DNA of 64,000 nt from Paenibacillus sp. J23TS9 (GTDB lineage: Bacteria > Bacillota > Bacilli > Paenibacillales > Paenibacillaceae). A program made the position numbers and the translations under genes. The stretch covers positions 1,860,001 through 1,924,000 of the forward strand of contig NZ_BOSG01000001.1 in NCBI RefSeq assembly GCF_018403225.1, given 5' to 3'. Each line of letters starts with the position of its first letter. Within the stretch, counting starts at the first letter, position 1. This document shows positions 1 through 8,974 of this stretch, one piece after another. The notes below the pieces were generated by a model. It had not been told where the DNA came from. It worked only from the letters and a program-made list of their open reading frames with translations, and searched no databases.

Positions 1-159
1 GCAGAAAGCACCGAAAAGATATAAATAACTAATGTGAAGACCATCTAAATGTGTATCCGTCGTTGCCCCATAAATTGCTATGGTTCCAATGGCAACAAGA
101 CACAATATAAGAAAAAGCGTGAACTTATCAAGTTTTGCAAGTTTGCTGGTGATAAACAT
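1..159 (-). CDS. SEDS family protein (RodA/FtsW type), N-terminal part, cut by window edge
   Basis: Reading down from an ATG at 157-159, the frame stays open to the window edge (53 residues) and begins MFITSKLAKLDKFTLFLILC, followed by a hydrophobic segment ending IAIYGATTDT. This is the typical first transmembrane helix of RodA/FtsW glycosyltransferases, which polymerise lipid II during elongation, division or sporulation. The ribosome site AGAGG lies over the stop of the upstream SEDS gene, only 10 bases away, so the two are very likely co-transcribed. The short N-terminus resembles RodA more than FtsW, but most of the protein lies outside the window. Confidence 0.8.
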   Translation of the reverse strand, partial: MFITSKLAKLDKFTLFLILCLVAIGTIAIYGATTDTHLDGLHISYLYLFGAFC

Positions 160-169
160 ATGACAACCT

Positions 170-1300
170 CTATTTTGTTGAATTTCTGTCGTTTTCTTTA
201 CGTTTTCTATAGTTGTCTCGAGAAATACTAAGTAGAATGCCTGTACATGCTAAACACAAAATGAGCGAAGATCCTCCATAGCTGATAAAAGGAAGCGGTA
301 CCCCTGTAATGGGCAGGCTGCCGATAACGGCACCAATATTCAACATAATTTGAATACATATCATCATAACGATTCCCATGCCCAGCATTAGGCCAAATGG
401 ATCATTACTCCTGATTGCAGCAATAAAACCTCGCCAGATAAAAAGAAAAAATACGATGATGAGCAGTGACGTGCCAATAAACCCCAGTTCCTCGCCAACC
501 ACAGCAAAGATAAAATCGGTATAGGCTTCGGGCAAATAAAACAGCTTCTGCACACTATGACCAATTCCAGTCCCGCGAATACCTCCATGCCCTAACGCAT
601 AAAGCGACTGAATAAGCTGATACCCCGAGTCATCCGGATGATCAAGTGGATGTAGAAAAGAAGTGATTCGCTGGAGACGATAGCTCTTACTTATGGCCAG
701 GTAAATCAAAACAGGAACGAGCGCCAAGAACAGGATGAAAAGGTGACGGAGATCAACACCGCCGACTAAAAGAATCGTTATTGCAATAAAGAACAGGATT
801 AACACCGTGCCGAAATCGGGTTGTTTCATGACAAGCAGCAGAATGATGCCTATCATGACCAAAATGGGTAGTAAGCCTCTACGAAAATTCCGGATTTGAT
901 CCCCTTTTTTGCTAATGATTGCTGATAGATATACGATAATGGATAACTTGGTGAACTCTGCTGGCTGCAAATTAAAACCGCTCAACACAAACCATCTTCT
1001 CGCACCGTTGATGTTCGCGCCCCCTATTAATACAAGCATTAGTGCGAGCAATGAGAACAGCAGCAGAATTGGCGAAGCCTTTTTCCACCGTGAAAAAGGA
1101 ATACCCATAAAAATGAACATCACAAATAATCCGATGAGCGCAAATACGCCTTGTTTCACGACGTAGTGCCACGGACTATTATGTTTTAATATGGCAACCG
1201 GATAGCTTGCGCTAAATATCATCATTAATCCAAAACCAACAAGCAGCACCGTTAAAAATAGAAGTACATAATCAGGGCGTCCTCTTATTTTACTGTTCAA
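170..1300 (-). CDS. ftsW: FtsW/RodA/SpoVE family peptidoglycan glycosyltransferase
   Basis: About 376 residues with roughly ten membrane helices. It carries the SEDS signatures: the early VGFGLMMIFSAS helix, GARRWF followed by QPAEFTKL, KQPDFGTVL in the middle, the EELGFIG stretch, and the C-terminal GVPLPFISYGGSS motif. SEDS proteins polymerise glycan strands from lipid II with a partner class B PBP. The frame is open to a TTG at 1327, but a strong GGAGGTG sits nine bases before a TTG at 1300, giving an N-terminus NSKIRGRPDYVLLF that fits the family, so 1300 is chosen; 1318 (ATG) and 1327 (TTG) are alternatives. A second SEDS gene follows at once. Whether this copy acts in division or sporulation cannot be told here. 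Confidence 0.9.
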   Translation of the reverse strand: MNSKIRGRPDYVLLFLTVLLVGFGLMMIFSASYPVAILKHNSPWHYVVKQGVFALIGLFVMFIFMGIPFSRWKKASPILLLFSLLALMLVLIGGANINGARRWFVLSGFNLQPAEFTKLSIIVYLSAIISKKGDQIRNFRRGLLPILVMIGIILLLVMKQPDFGTVLILFFIAITILLVGGVDLRHLFILFLALVPVLIYLAISKSYRLQRITSFLHPLDHPDDSGYQLIQSLYALGHGGIRGTGIGHSVQKLFYLPEAYTDFIFAVVGEELGFIGTSLLIIVFFLFIWRGFIAAIRSNDPFGLMLGMGIVMMICIQIMLNIGAVIGSLPITGVPLPFISYGGSSLILCLACTGILLSISRDNYRKRKENDRNSTK

Positions 1301-1346
1301 ATCATAGAACACCTCCATCAACGACAAAGACTATCCTTGGGACAAA

Positions 1347-1889
1347 TTACTCAAGATTCAATTCTTCGTGAAAAGCCTTTTTGGATAACAGCTTTAACTT
1401 ATCCTCACTCAACCTGTAGACATCCAGGCCTTTTCCTGCGTCACCCAACGACCAGCCTAACGCAAGTTCGTTATTTCCATCATGATCAATATCAAAAATT
1501 CCGGCATACTCCAGACCGTAACCAAATCCATTGACTTCCGAGATCTTTTGCCATGTCTCATTTTGCTGCTTAAACAGCGCGGCTTTTAGAGTATTACCTA
1601 TGTTTTCATTGTCTTCATATACAACGACAGCTTCGTCAATACCGTCTCCGTCCATATCTCCGAAAGAAATATCTTGCCCCTCTTGTCCCTGTATTGGTGC
1701 TAACAATTGCGCTTTCTCAGGTAATAATTTGATCAACTCTTGGCTTGTCTTATATCGCTGCATGTTTGCTTCTGATAAAGGAGGTTTTATCGTATCTAGT
1801 GGTGTTGCTGGAACCCCGCATCCTCCGAGCAACCATAACGTTGTCAACATGGCACCTATTCTAATGAACTTGCTCGGCATTAGGATCAT
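1347..1889 (-). CDS. Secreted lipoprotein with FG-GAP/VCBS-like calcium-loop repeats
   Basis: 180 residues. The N-terminus has a charged start, a hydrophobic core and a lipobox (LLGGC), so it should be a membrane-anchored lipoprotein. Two segments, FGDMDGDGIDEAVVVY and IFDIDHDGNNELALGW, match the acidic Dx(D/H)xDGxxE loop of VCBS/FG-GAP repeats, which fold as beta-propeller blades and bind calcium; only two clear blades are present. It lies between the SEDS genes and the two-component pair on the same strand. The start with GAGGAG just upstream is at 1889; an ATG four codons inside is possible. The function is unknown. Confidence 0.75.
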   Translation of the reverse strand: MILMPSKFIRIGAMLTTLWLLGGCGVPATPLDTIKPPLSEANMQRYKTSQELIKLLPEKAQLLAPIQGQEGQDISFGDMDGDGIDEAVVVYEDNENIGNTLKAALFKQQNETWQKISEVNGFGYGLEYAGIFDIDHDGNNELALGWSLGDAGKGLDVYRLSEDKLKLLSKKAFHEELNLE

Positions 1890-1973
1890 CGACTCCTCGC
1901 TTATCAGCTTATTTAGTATTGTATCTGTGTAAGGGAATAAAGTGGTTATGAAATAGTTAAATTTGAGTTTCCC

Positions 1974-3356
1974 TTATACCGGCAGTTCAATTTGGACGAT
2001 CGTTCCCTTGCCTACTGTACTGTTTATTCGCAGTTCTCCATGATGCAGCTTAATGATCTGCTCAGAAATGGCTAGACCCAAACCACTGCCGGAAGCATGT
2101 TGATCCCCTTTGTAGAATTTTTGCAGTACATTATTTAGATCCTCCTCTGTAATTCCTGTTCCTGTATCCTCAACGGTAATAACGACTTTGCTTGGAGCCG
2201 TATAAACATCAACGAGGATTTGCCCAGAGGGGGATGTGAATTTGATTGAATTATCAATGAGATTAATCAGTACTTGCTTCAACCGATTCTCGTCTGCTTG
2301 AATGGCAGGAAGGGCTTTGCCTGTTTGTATTTCGAGTGATATCCCTTGGCGAGCAGCTCTTGGGGCGAGTTGTCTGACAATACGCTGTATTAGATCCGTT
2401 AGATCCACAGGTTCAAAGTGAATGGTAATTCTTCCATTATCCAATTTAGAGAAATCTAACAATTCATCCACCATACGGGTTAACCTATCACTTTCTGATT
2501 CGATAATACCCAGTCCATCATGAAGCAGAGGCTTGTTGTCCACCCCATTCGATTTCAAAGTGATGATCCATCCTTTAATCGACGTAAGTGGCGTACGCAG
2601 TTCATGCGACACTGAAGAAATAAAATCATTTTTAAGCTGTTCGCTCTTCGATATTCGACTTGCCATCATATTTAACGTATCTGCCAAGGTACCGAGCTCA
2701 TCACGGTAGCGCTTATGCACTCTTATGCTGAAGTTTCCTTCTGTCATCTGGTCGGCTGCCTGTTTAAGGTCTTTAATGGATCTTGTAATGGTCCATGATA
2801 ACACGAGCCCAAGAATGGTAACGATCGCAACAACAAGCATTCCGACACAGATCAGTAAGACTGTGATTTGATTAACCGTACTTATTGTTTCGGTTAACGA
2901 AGTGATAAATCTGACTCCCCCAACGATAGTATCATTAGCTTTTAAAGGATAAGACACCGCTAATATGGCTTCTTGGGTTGCAGGGTCCTCTCCTTTCCAA
3001 ACGCCAGGTTGACCTTTAACAGCTTCTTGCACATCTACAAACTTCATCATGATATTGTCACCCGGAAGTCCGGTAGAGTCCTGCAATAGTCGGCCCGATG
3101 GATTAATAATCTGCACTTGTGCATCGGAATTATTGGCAAATCCTTTCAGTAATCGTTCCGATTGTTTCTCCAGATCCTCATCTGCAAAATATTGCTGAAA
3201 AAAAGAAGCGGATAACTCCGCTTGATTCATCAGAATTCGCTCTATATTGTGAAAATAATAATATCTCACGGAAAAAACAAGAAAGATCTCAAGGATGAGC
3301 ACCGTGAGGCAAATGACCACAAGATAACTTCCGACTAATCTTTTCTGGATTCCCAT
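1974..3356 (-). CDS. Membrane sensor histidine kinase (HAMP, HisKA, HATPase)
   Basis: 460 residues. Transmembrane helix 1 spans about 9-29, an extracytoplasmic sensor region about 30-163, helix 2 about 164-187, HAMP 188-240, then the HisKA box with phospho-acceptor H251 in SVSHELRTPLTSI. The ATPase domain shows the N box (NLIDNSIKF), G1 (DTGTGI) and G2 (GSGLGLAI). It is the partner of the response regulator whose stop codon lies four bases before this start, so the pair is translationally coupled. The architecture is like PhoR/ResE; the signal is unknown. The 836/851-residue and HlyD genes are far away, so no target is implied by position. Confidence 0.9.
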   Translation of the reverse strand: MGIQKRLVGSYLVVICLTVLILEIFLVFSVRYYYFHNIERILMNQAELSASFFQQYFADEDLEKQSERLLKGFANNSDAQVQIINPSGRLLQDSTGLPGDNIMMKFVDVQEAVKGQPGVWKGEDPATQEAILAVSYPLKANDTIVGGVRFITSLTETISTVNQITVLLICVGMLVVAIVTILGLVLSWTITRSIKDLKQAADQMTEGNFSIRVHKRYRDELGTLADTLNMMASRISKSEQLKNDFISSVSHELRTPLTSIKGWIITLKSNGVDNKPLLHDGLGIIESESDRLTRMVDELLDFSKLDNGRITIHFEPVDLTDLIQRIVRQLAPRAARQGISLEIQTGKALPAIQADENRLKQVLINLIDNSIKFTSPSGQILVDVYTAPSKVVITVEDTGTGITEEDLNNVLQKFYKGDQHASGSGLGLAISEQIIKLHHGELRINSTVGKGTIVQIELPV

Positions 3357-3360
3357 TAAT

Positions 3361-4065
3361 TCAATCGTCCTTCCTGAAGCGATATCCTAGCCCCCATACC
3401 GTTTCAATCCAATGAGGCTTGGAACAATTATCTTCGATCTTTTCTCTCAGTTTCCGCACATGAACATCTACCGTTTTAGGATCTCCAATATAATCCTCTC
3501 CCCATACGAGATTCATTAATTCATTCCTGGAAAGTGCTGTGTCTGGATGCTCCAGGAAAGTCCTGATCATTTGGAATTCCTTCGGTGTTAGTTCGATATA
3601 AACGTCATGTTTGAACACCTTATTCGAATTCAGATCCATTCGAATGGGTCCGGCTTGAAGTACACTTTTTGGCGGTTTTAAAGCAAGTTCTGATCGGCGT
3701 AATATTGCATTAATTCGTGCTACCAGCTCTAACGGATTAAAGGGTTTGACAATATAATCGTCGGCACCGAGCTCAAGGCCCTTGATTTTGTCCAGATCTT
3801 GTCCTCGTGCTGTTAAGAAGACAATGATGACCGCAGGATCCATCTCTCGTATTTTCTGGCAGACTTCAAATCCATTGGTATCCGGAAGCATAATGTCCAG
3901 AACTACAACATCAGGCCGATTCGTTGTGAAGCGCTGTAACGCTTCATCTGCAAACGCAGCCTCACTGACCACGAATCCGTTTGTAGTTAAATTGATTGAT
4001 ATAAACCGTCTAATATTGTCGTCATCTTCAACAATAAGTACATGATTACGATGTTCCGTTCCCAA
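3361..4065 (-). CDS. OmpR/PhoB-family response regulator
   Basis: 234 residues. The receiver domain (1-120) has the acidic pocket VEDDD, phospho-acceptor D57 in VVVLDIMLPDT, and the conserved lysine in YIVKPF. The C-terminal winged-helix domain ends with VDVHVRKLREKI and the WGLGYRF signature of the OmpR class, which binds direct repeats with about 11-base spacing. The start is a TTG at 4065, chosen because AGGGGTG lies eight bases upstream and no ATG gives a full receiver domain. It forms an operon with the downstream kinase. Two promoters elsewhere in the window carry 11-base-spaced GTTCA repeats suited to this family, but nothing here links them to this regulator. Confidence 0.92.
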   Translation of the reverse strand: MGTEHRNHVLIVEDDDNIRRFISINLTTNGFVVSEAAFADEALQRFTTNRPDVVVLDIMLPDTNGFEVCQKIREMDPAVIIVFLTARGQDLDKIKGLELGADDYIVKPFNPLELVARINAILRRSELALKPPKSVLQAGPIRMDLNSNKVFKHDVYIELTPKEFQMIRTFLEHPDTALSRNELMNLVWGEDYIGDPKTVDVHVRKLREKIEDNCSKPHWIETVWGLGYRFRKDD

Positions 4066-4106
4066 TATTCACACCCCTATAACCGGATTCCTAGCAAGTA
4101 AAATGC

Positions 4107-4138
4107 AAAAAAAAGGCTCTCCCTGTTAAGAGAGAGTC
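4107..4138 (-). terminator. Rho-independent terminator of pepF
   Basis: On the minus strand GACTCTCTC and GGGAGAGCC form a stem around TTAACA (4115-4138), followed by eight T. It lies about 200 bases past the pepF stop and before the promoter region of the two-component pair. Confidence 0.75.
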
Positions 4139-4344
4139 TTATGCTTTAGATACTTATTCGTACTTTCGCTTTCATACTGCGACTGTTCACATGATGATGG
4201 TAACGATCACATGTGGATATTACTCTAAATTGATGAACTTGTCAAAAACATAGATGAATACTGCATTTGCTCAACAACATGGAGCCATACGCAGCAGTTT
4301 GCTAATCAAAAATCATTCAATATAGAAGTGGGGTTTTTGCATAA

Positions 4345-6144
4345 TTAATACAAGCTCTCAAGCTCGTCAATAAGTGAGCCCACATAAGCCGCGGCGCTGC
4401 GGATCGGATCAGGCTGAGACATGTCCACGCCTGCCAGTTTCATCAGTTCGAGCGGACTCATAGATCCACCGGCTTTTAATACTTCGAGCCAGCGATCCAC
4501 GGCGGGCTGTCCTTCCTCTCTTATGAGCTTGGCTACAGCCGTGGAAGCGGTAAGACCCGCAGCGTAAGTATAAGGGTACAAACTCATATAGTAATGCGGT
4601 TGACGCATCCAGGTTAACTTGGCATCCTCATCAATTACCACATCCTCTCCCCAGAAGGAAGACAGGATATTTCCTTTTAATTCACATAATTTCACCGCAG
4701 TAATCGGTACATTGTTCATCGCAAGGTCGTAGACTTGGCGCTGAAGCTCTCCTTCGAGCAGATGCGTTACATAATTGTGGAAATAGGTGCCAAGCAACTG
4801 CGAAATAACCCAACGACGCATTCTCGGATCGTTTGACTTTGCCAGCAAATGATCAGCCAGCAGAAGTTCGTTCATCGTTGAAGGCGCTTCGATGAAATAC
4901 AGCGAAGGTCTAGAGTTCGTCAAACGCTGATATTTGCTCGCAAGCATCAGATGGCCCGCATGTCCTACTTCATGAGCGAGTGTAAAGGCACCTCTCATGC
5001 TATCAGCCCAACTGATCAAAATATAGGAATGGACTCCAGGAATCGACATGCAAAACGCACCTGTTCTCTTCCCTGCGTTATCCGCGTAATCCACCCAACG
5101 ATTTTTAAAGGCATCCGATACGATTTCCCCATATTCAGGACCAAGGATGGTTAAAGCTTCCTTGATCAGATCACCTGCCTCCTGAAAAGAAATGCCGGGA
5201 CTGAAATCAGGGTCAAGCGGAGCTTTCAGATCCGCAAACGTTATCTCGTCTAGATTTAGCACGCGTTTCTTGAGCGCGGCATATTTTCGCATATGAGGCG
5301 CAAGCTCTTCTTGAAGAATATCCAAAATGTTGTTGTACATTTCTGTGGTGACCTGCTGCGGCGTCAAAAGCATGTCCGTAACGGAGTCATATCCGCGAAG
5401 ACGCGATTCAATGACTTGGCGTTTCACCTCGGTACCGTAGGCTTCAGCAAACGTATTGCGGTATTTGTACAATGTCTCGCTGAAAGCTTTAAAAGAATTA
5501 CGGCGCAGTTCTGTATCCGGAGACTCAACGTACTTGTTCTCATAAAGTGCAAAAGAAACCGGTACCTCTTCTCCTTGGCCGTTTTCTGTGGACGGGAATG
5601 TCATGTCTGCCAGCTTGCTGCGCTCATAGATACGGTAAGGCGCCCCTAATACTTCACCAAAGGAAGCAAGCACCTGTTCCGTCTCTGCCGACAATCTGTG
5701 CGGTTTGGATTGCATTAGCAATCCGAGACTGCGTTCGAACACCTGCAGTTCAGGCTGTTCTTTTATGTACTGTTCAATCATTCCGTCTGGAAGCTCGATA
5801 ATTTCGGATTTGATAAAGGAAAGAGCTGAACTGACTATGGAAGAAAGATCACGCGCTTTCGTAGCATTCATCTGATTTTCAGGACTTATGCTGTCTCCAG
5901 ATTGATGCAGATAAGCGTAGGCTCCTACTCGGTTAATTCTTCCTTGAAGATCTTCCTGTGCAAGAAGGCATGCCAGCAGCGTATCTGCTCCTTCACTGAG
6001 TCTTCCTTGATACGTTGTAACAGTGGAGATGTCCTGCTGAACTGCGTTTAATTCTACTTCCCATGCTTCTTTTGTTTCAAAAATATCATTCAAATTCCAT
6101 GTTAATTCTGTATCCACTTCTGCTCGGGTTAAAATTTTTGACAT
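4345..6144 (-). CDS. pepF: Oligoendopeptidase F (M3 family zinc metallopeptidase)
   Basis: 599 residues, the usual size of PepF. The zinc site LAHEVGHAGH (HEXXH, near residue 390) is followed by the third ligand region FIEAPSTMNELLLADHLL, as in M3 peptidases. The N-terminal half is the alpha-helical lobe that closes the substrate channel. PepF is cytosolic and cleaves peptides of about 7-17 residues, and in bacilli has been linked to turnover of signalling or nutrient peptides. The start ATG has GAGAGGTG upstream. It appears monocistronic with its own terminator. Confidence 0.95.
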   Translation of the reverse strand: MSKILTRAEVDTELTWNLNDIFETKEAWEVELNAVQQDISTVTTYQGRLSEGADTLLACLLAQEDLQGRINRVGAYAYLHQSGDSISPENQMNATKARDLSSIVSSALSFIKSEIIELPDGMIEQYIKEQPELQVFERSLGLLMQSKPHRLSAETEQVLASFGEVLGAPYRIYERSKLADMTFPSTENGQGEEVPVSFALYENKYVESPDTELRRNSFKAFSETLYKYRNTFAEAYGTEVKRQVIESRLRGYDSVTDMLLTPQQVTTEMYNNILDILQEELAPHMRKYAALKKRVLNLDEITFADLKAPLDPDFSPGISFQEAGDLIKEALTILGPEYGEIVSDAFKNRWVDYADNAGKRTGAFCMSIPGVHSYILISWADSMRGAFTLAHEVGHAGHLMLASKYQRLTNSRPSLYFIEAPSTMNELLLADHLLAKSNDPRMRRWVISQLLGTYFHNYVTHLLEGELQRQVYDLAMNNVPITAVKLCELKGNILSSFWGEDVVIDEDAKLTWMRQPHYYMSLYPYTYAAGLTASTAVAKLIREEGQPAVDRWLEVLKAGGSMSPLELMKLAGVDMSQPDPIRSAAAYVGSLIDELESLY

Positions 6145-6295
6145 TCGTTAAGCACCTCTCCCATGTTATTAATTGACCAATGTACAGTTCCAGTAAAACC
6201 CATTGTATCATAGAATCGCAACCTTTAATTGTTCAATGTTTTCATGGGTATGCCACGATATGAGTGGATGTCTCGCTAATAACTAATATTAATTT

Positions 6296-6330
6296 AAAAA
6301 AGCCGCTATCAGGAATCACTGATTCACGGC
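6296..6330 (-). terminator. Terminator of the 6.4-7.0 kb gene pair
   Basis: On the minus strand GCCG, TGAATCA, a small loop, TGATTC and CGGC build a two-part stem, then six T. It follows the stop at 6375 and separates this unit from pepF. Confidence 0.65.
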
Positions 6331-6374
6331 AATTTTGTAATCGATGATTCCCTATTTAAATTTCCAAAAAGTAA

Positions 6375-6608
6375 TTATTTTAATATATTGAAAAATGCCA
6401 ATAAAAATAATATACCTAATACTAGGTAGGGGATGCGGATATAACTATTTTCTTCGTCTCTCCAAAAGCGAATCGAAGCAGCAAAAAACATTAATGCACC
6501 GCATAAATTCAGGTATTTCAAATGACCCGTGATCAGAACAATAATCAATGTAATTATTATACAAATCACAGTAACTACATACCATTTAGGTTCAAACCTT
6601 AAAAACAT
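6375..6608 (-). CDS. Small membrane protein of unknown function
   Basis: 77 residues with about three hydrophobic helices (around 9-27, 31-46 and 57-75) and a basic/aromatic N-terminus. No family was recognised. The ATG lies three bases after the stop of the VOC gene, so the two are co-transcribed and likely coupled; the only ribosome site (GGCGG) is weak. A terminator follows. Nothing in the context suggests a role. Confidence 0.6.
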   Translation of the reverse strand: MFLRFEPKWYVVTVICIIITLIIVLITGHLKYLNLCGALMFFAASIRFWRDEENSYIRIPYLVLGILFLLAFFNILK

Positions 6609-6611
6609 AAC

Positions 6612-6986
6612 TTATCCGCCAAAAGCTATCCGATACCCATCAGGATCCTGAATCGTAAATTCGCTAAAAGAGTCATTTAAGTCCGGTCCTCTAACGATTT
6701 GGATCTCCTTATCCATAAATTCCTCCAACAACCGTCGGACATCTCCATAGCAAAAAGCATCAAAATACAATCCACCTTCAATCGATGAATAAGGTCTGAC
6801 ATCTTCCTCTTTCGTGACAGGATGTAATATAAACGTCACAGAATCTCTTTTCATATGAACATGCTGCACTATTGGACCACCGATCAACTCACAAGTAAAA
6901 CCAAGATGCTCATAAAATCTTATTGATTTTTGAAGATTCCGCACGAGTAATACCATCGTGGGTCCTGTAAGTACTGGCTTAGTCAT
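6612..6986 (-). CDS. VOC (glyoxalase/bleomycin-resistance fold) protein
   Basis: 124 residues with two beta-alpha-beta-beta-beta halves: the first starts PTMVLLVRNLQKSIRFYEHL, the second FDAFCYGDVRRLLEEF and ends with the typical FTIQDPDGYRIAF. Metal ligands in the family are H/E pairs; here H43/H45 (VQHVHMK) and the C-terminal half lacks the usual final glutamate, so enzymatic activity is uncertain. Such singletons often bind drugs or small electrophiles. AAAGGAG lies upstream of the ATG. It is followed directly by the small membrane protein. Confidence 0.8.
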   Translation of the reverse strand: MTKPVLTGPTMVLLVRNLQKSIRFYEHLGFTCELIGGPIVQHVHMKRDSVTFILHPVTKEEDVRPYSSIEGGLYFDAFCYGDVRRLLEEFMDKEIQIVRGPDLNDSFSEFTIQDPDGYRIAFGG

Positions 6987-7122
6987 TTGTTTTCGCTCCT
7001 TTGTCCTTGTCTTGTTTTAAATTGACAGATTTACAAAGATGAAATATGTATTCCGATTAAAAAATTGGTTGTTCATATGGATTGGAAAACGATAAGTTAT
7101 TAGATTTATTGATTTCTTCGAA

Positions 7123-7839
7123 TTATCCCAACAAAAATGACTTTAATTCAGTAAAATTCTTTACTGTACTTACTTCCGACTCGTAATCATTTTTATTGGT
7201 CTCTTTTTCTAATAATATTGACATCATATTCATTCGCTTTGGTGCTAAATAATCATTCTCGTAATCGTCGCCAACAAATATAATCTGTTCAGATGTACAA
7301 TCAGCATATTTAATTGCTAATTCAAAAATTTTCGGACTAGGTTTCCTCCAACCTTCATTAATAGAAGTAACCACAAATTCAAATAGATTACTTGCATCAT
7401 TCAGGCGCAATAGTTCTTCAATTCCATCTTTAATCTTAAAATTTGAAACCACTGCTAACTTGTACTTCTTAGCTAAATCCAACAAAACACCCAGTTTCTC
7501 TTGCTTAATAAAGCACTTTGATTTGTAAGTACTCCAAAAAGTATCATATAGATTTGTTGCAACATGATTTTTCAAGTGAATATCGATGGTATCTGTTCTT
7601 TCAACAACGAATTCAAATCTTCTAATCATTTCATACTCTTCATTCGGATCAAGTACTGATGCAATTTCAATCTTAGATTCATTGTATTTCTTTAAAAATT
7701 CATCAAAGTCATTCCAATAATGTTCTACTCCGCAACCGTTAAAGGCCCATAATGCATAATCATGATCTCTGGGCAGTTCATATAGATCAACGAGTGTCTC
7801 CATACAATCAAAGAAGATGTACTTTATATTGCTTTTCAT
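7123..7839 (-). CDS. HAD-superfamily hydrolase with altered motif I
   Basis: 238 residues. Motif I is FFDCMETL: the nucleophile Asp is present, but the second Asp of the usual DxD (general acid/base) is Met. Motif II is VVSNF, motif III lies in RKPSPKIFELA, motif IV is FVGDDYENDY. The helical cap between motifs I and II is of the C1 type (dehalogenase/phosphatase). Loss of the second Asp occurs in dehalogenase-like members and argues against ordinary phosphatase chemistry. The gene is AT-rich like its neighbours. GGGGAA precedes the ATG. Substrate unknown. Confidence 0.85.
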   Translation of the reverse strand: MKSNIKYIFFDCMETLVDLYELPRDHDYALWAFNGCGVEHYWNDFDEFLKKYNESKIEIASVLDPNEEYEMIRRFEFVVERTDTIDIHLKNHVATNLYDTFWSTYKSKCFIKQEKLGVLLDLAKKYKLAVVSNFKIKDGIEELLRLNDASNLFEFVVTSINEGWRKPSPKIFELAIKYADCTSEQIIFVGDDYENDYLAPKRMNMMSILLEKETNKNDYESEVSTVKNFTELKSFLLG

Positions 7840-7910
7840 TGAAATTCCCCATCAATTTTTATTTTAACCGGTTGTAATCTCTGGAATCAGTCACTTATGC
7901 TATATATGCT

Positions 7911-8264
7911 TTAATCCACTATTGTAAAACTTTTTTCACCTTCTCTAATTGGCAAAGCAATTATAGTCATTTTCTTTACAGACGCCCGTTTCAATGTCCC
8001 CATGCATTTGATCAGAAAATCAATATGCGACTCTTCTCCTTGTAAATCCGCTTCCACACTTCCATCCTTCAAATTTTCCACCCATCCAATTAACTTCAAT
8101 CTTTGAGCAATACAATTTAATTCCAAGCGGAATCCTACCTTTTGTACCCTTCCAGAAAAAGTTACTTTTTTTCTGACTATAATGCTTGGTGTAAACTCTG
8201 GAAATTTAACACGATTTGCATGCCATATTACGTATTTATTTCTTAATTTCTTAAAAGCAATCAT
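7911..8264 (-). CDS. acyP: Acylphosphatase with N-terminal extension
   Basis: About 117 residues. The acylphosphatase domain begins VTFSGRVQKVGFR, with the phosphate-cradle arginine, and continues with the second conserved part LIGWVENLKDGSVEADLQGE, which holds the catalytic asparagine. The enzyme hydrolyses carboxyl-phosphate bonds in acyl phosphates. Some 27 residues precede the domain, more than the usual ~90-residue enzyme has. The ATG at 8264 is chosen since AAGGAG lies 11 bases upstream; the GTG at 8276 falls inside that site. Confidence 0.85.
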   Translation of the reverse strand: MIAFKKLRNKYVIWHANRVKFPEFTPSIIVRKKVTFSGRVQKVGFRLELNCIAQRLKLIGWVENLKDGSVEADLQGEESHIDFLIKCMGTLKRASVKKMTIIALPIREGEKSFTIVD

Positions 8265-8390
8265 TCTTTCTTGCACTCCTTTTTAAGACTGTTTTACTCT
8301 CGAATATGTCTCTTCTTTTCTAGTTCTGTGGATTATGTATTACGACGTTTCCCTATAACGCCCTGTATTCATAACGAATGTCTTTTATAA

Positions 8391-8894
8391 TTAAAAAACG
8401 AATCGATATACAATTTCATCATCATATACTTCTCCGGTCTCAGAAAACCCCAACTTTTCATAGAGCTTTCTGGCAGCTTCATTATCTGCACATACAGTTA
8501 AATTCAAACACCTGCTATTATAGTAGTTCTCTTTTATATACCTAATCACAGATTCTATAGTTGCCTTTCCATAACCCTTACCTTGATAGCTTGCATCAAT
8601 CAGCAAACCATTTACCCAATATGACCAAGCTGTTGTGTCATCTACTGTGATCATTACAAAGCCCACTAAGCTATTCTCCGTATTATATATGCAAAATGGT
8701 AGATATTTGTATTCATCACCGTCTGGACGAATGTGTACTTTAGCTAAAGACACAGCTACTGATGGAACATAATGGTTTTGATGAACTTGGACTTGTAAAT
8801 TTATTGCATCTTTCCAGTTTTCTCTTGTCGTTGGGATTAAACGGATCAAAATAATATCACTCGTTTCGTTTAGTTTTAGGGACGGCCGCGACAT
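8391..8894 (-). CDS. GNAT N-acetyltransferase, polyamine-acetylase-like
   Basis: 167 residues. The acetyl-CoA loop QGKGYGKATIES and the C-terminal ADNEAARKLYEKLGF motif are clear. The order of motifs and the central WSYWVNGLLID strand resemble BltD/PaiA-type spermidine acetyltransferases, but the substrate is not shown by sequence. The ATG at 8894 has no good ribosome site; a TTG about 17 codons inside (before IRLIPTTREN) is an alternative that matches where the fold begins. Confidence 0.8.
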   Translation of the reverse strand: MSRPSLKLNETSDIILIRLIPTTRENWKDAINLQVQVHQNHYVPSVAVSLAKVHIRPDGDEYKYLPFCIYNTENSLVGFVMITVDDTTAWSYWVNGLLIDASYQGKGYGKATIESVIRYIKENYYNSRCLNLTVCADNEAARKLYEKLGFSETGEVYDDEIVYRFVF

Positions 8895-8974
8895 TTATTG
8901 TTATGCGAAGTAATTGTTACTTCGAACAACTTACTTATCTTGATTTAATATTTGTTACAGGTTAAGTGATGGCA

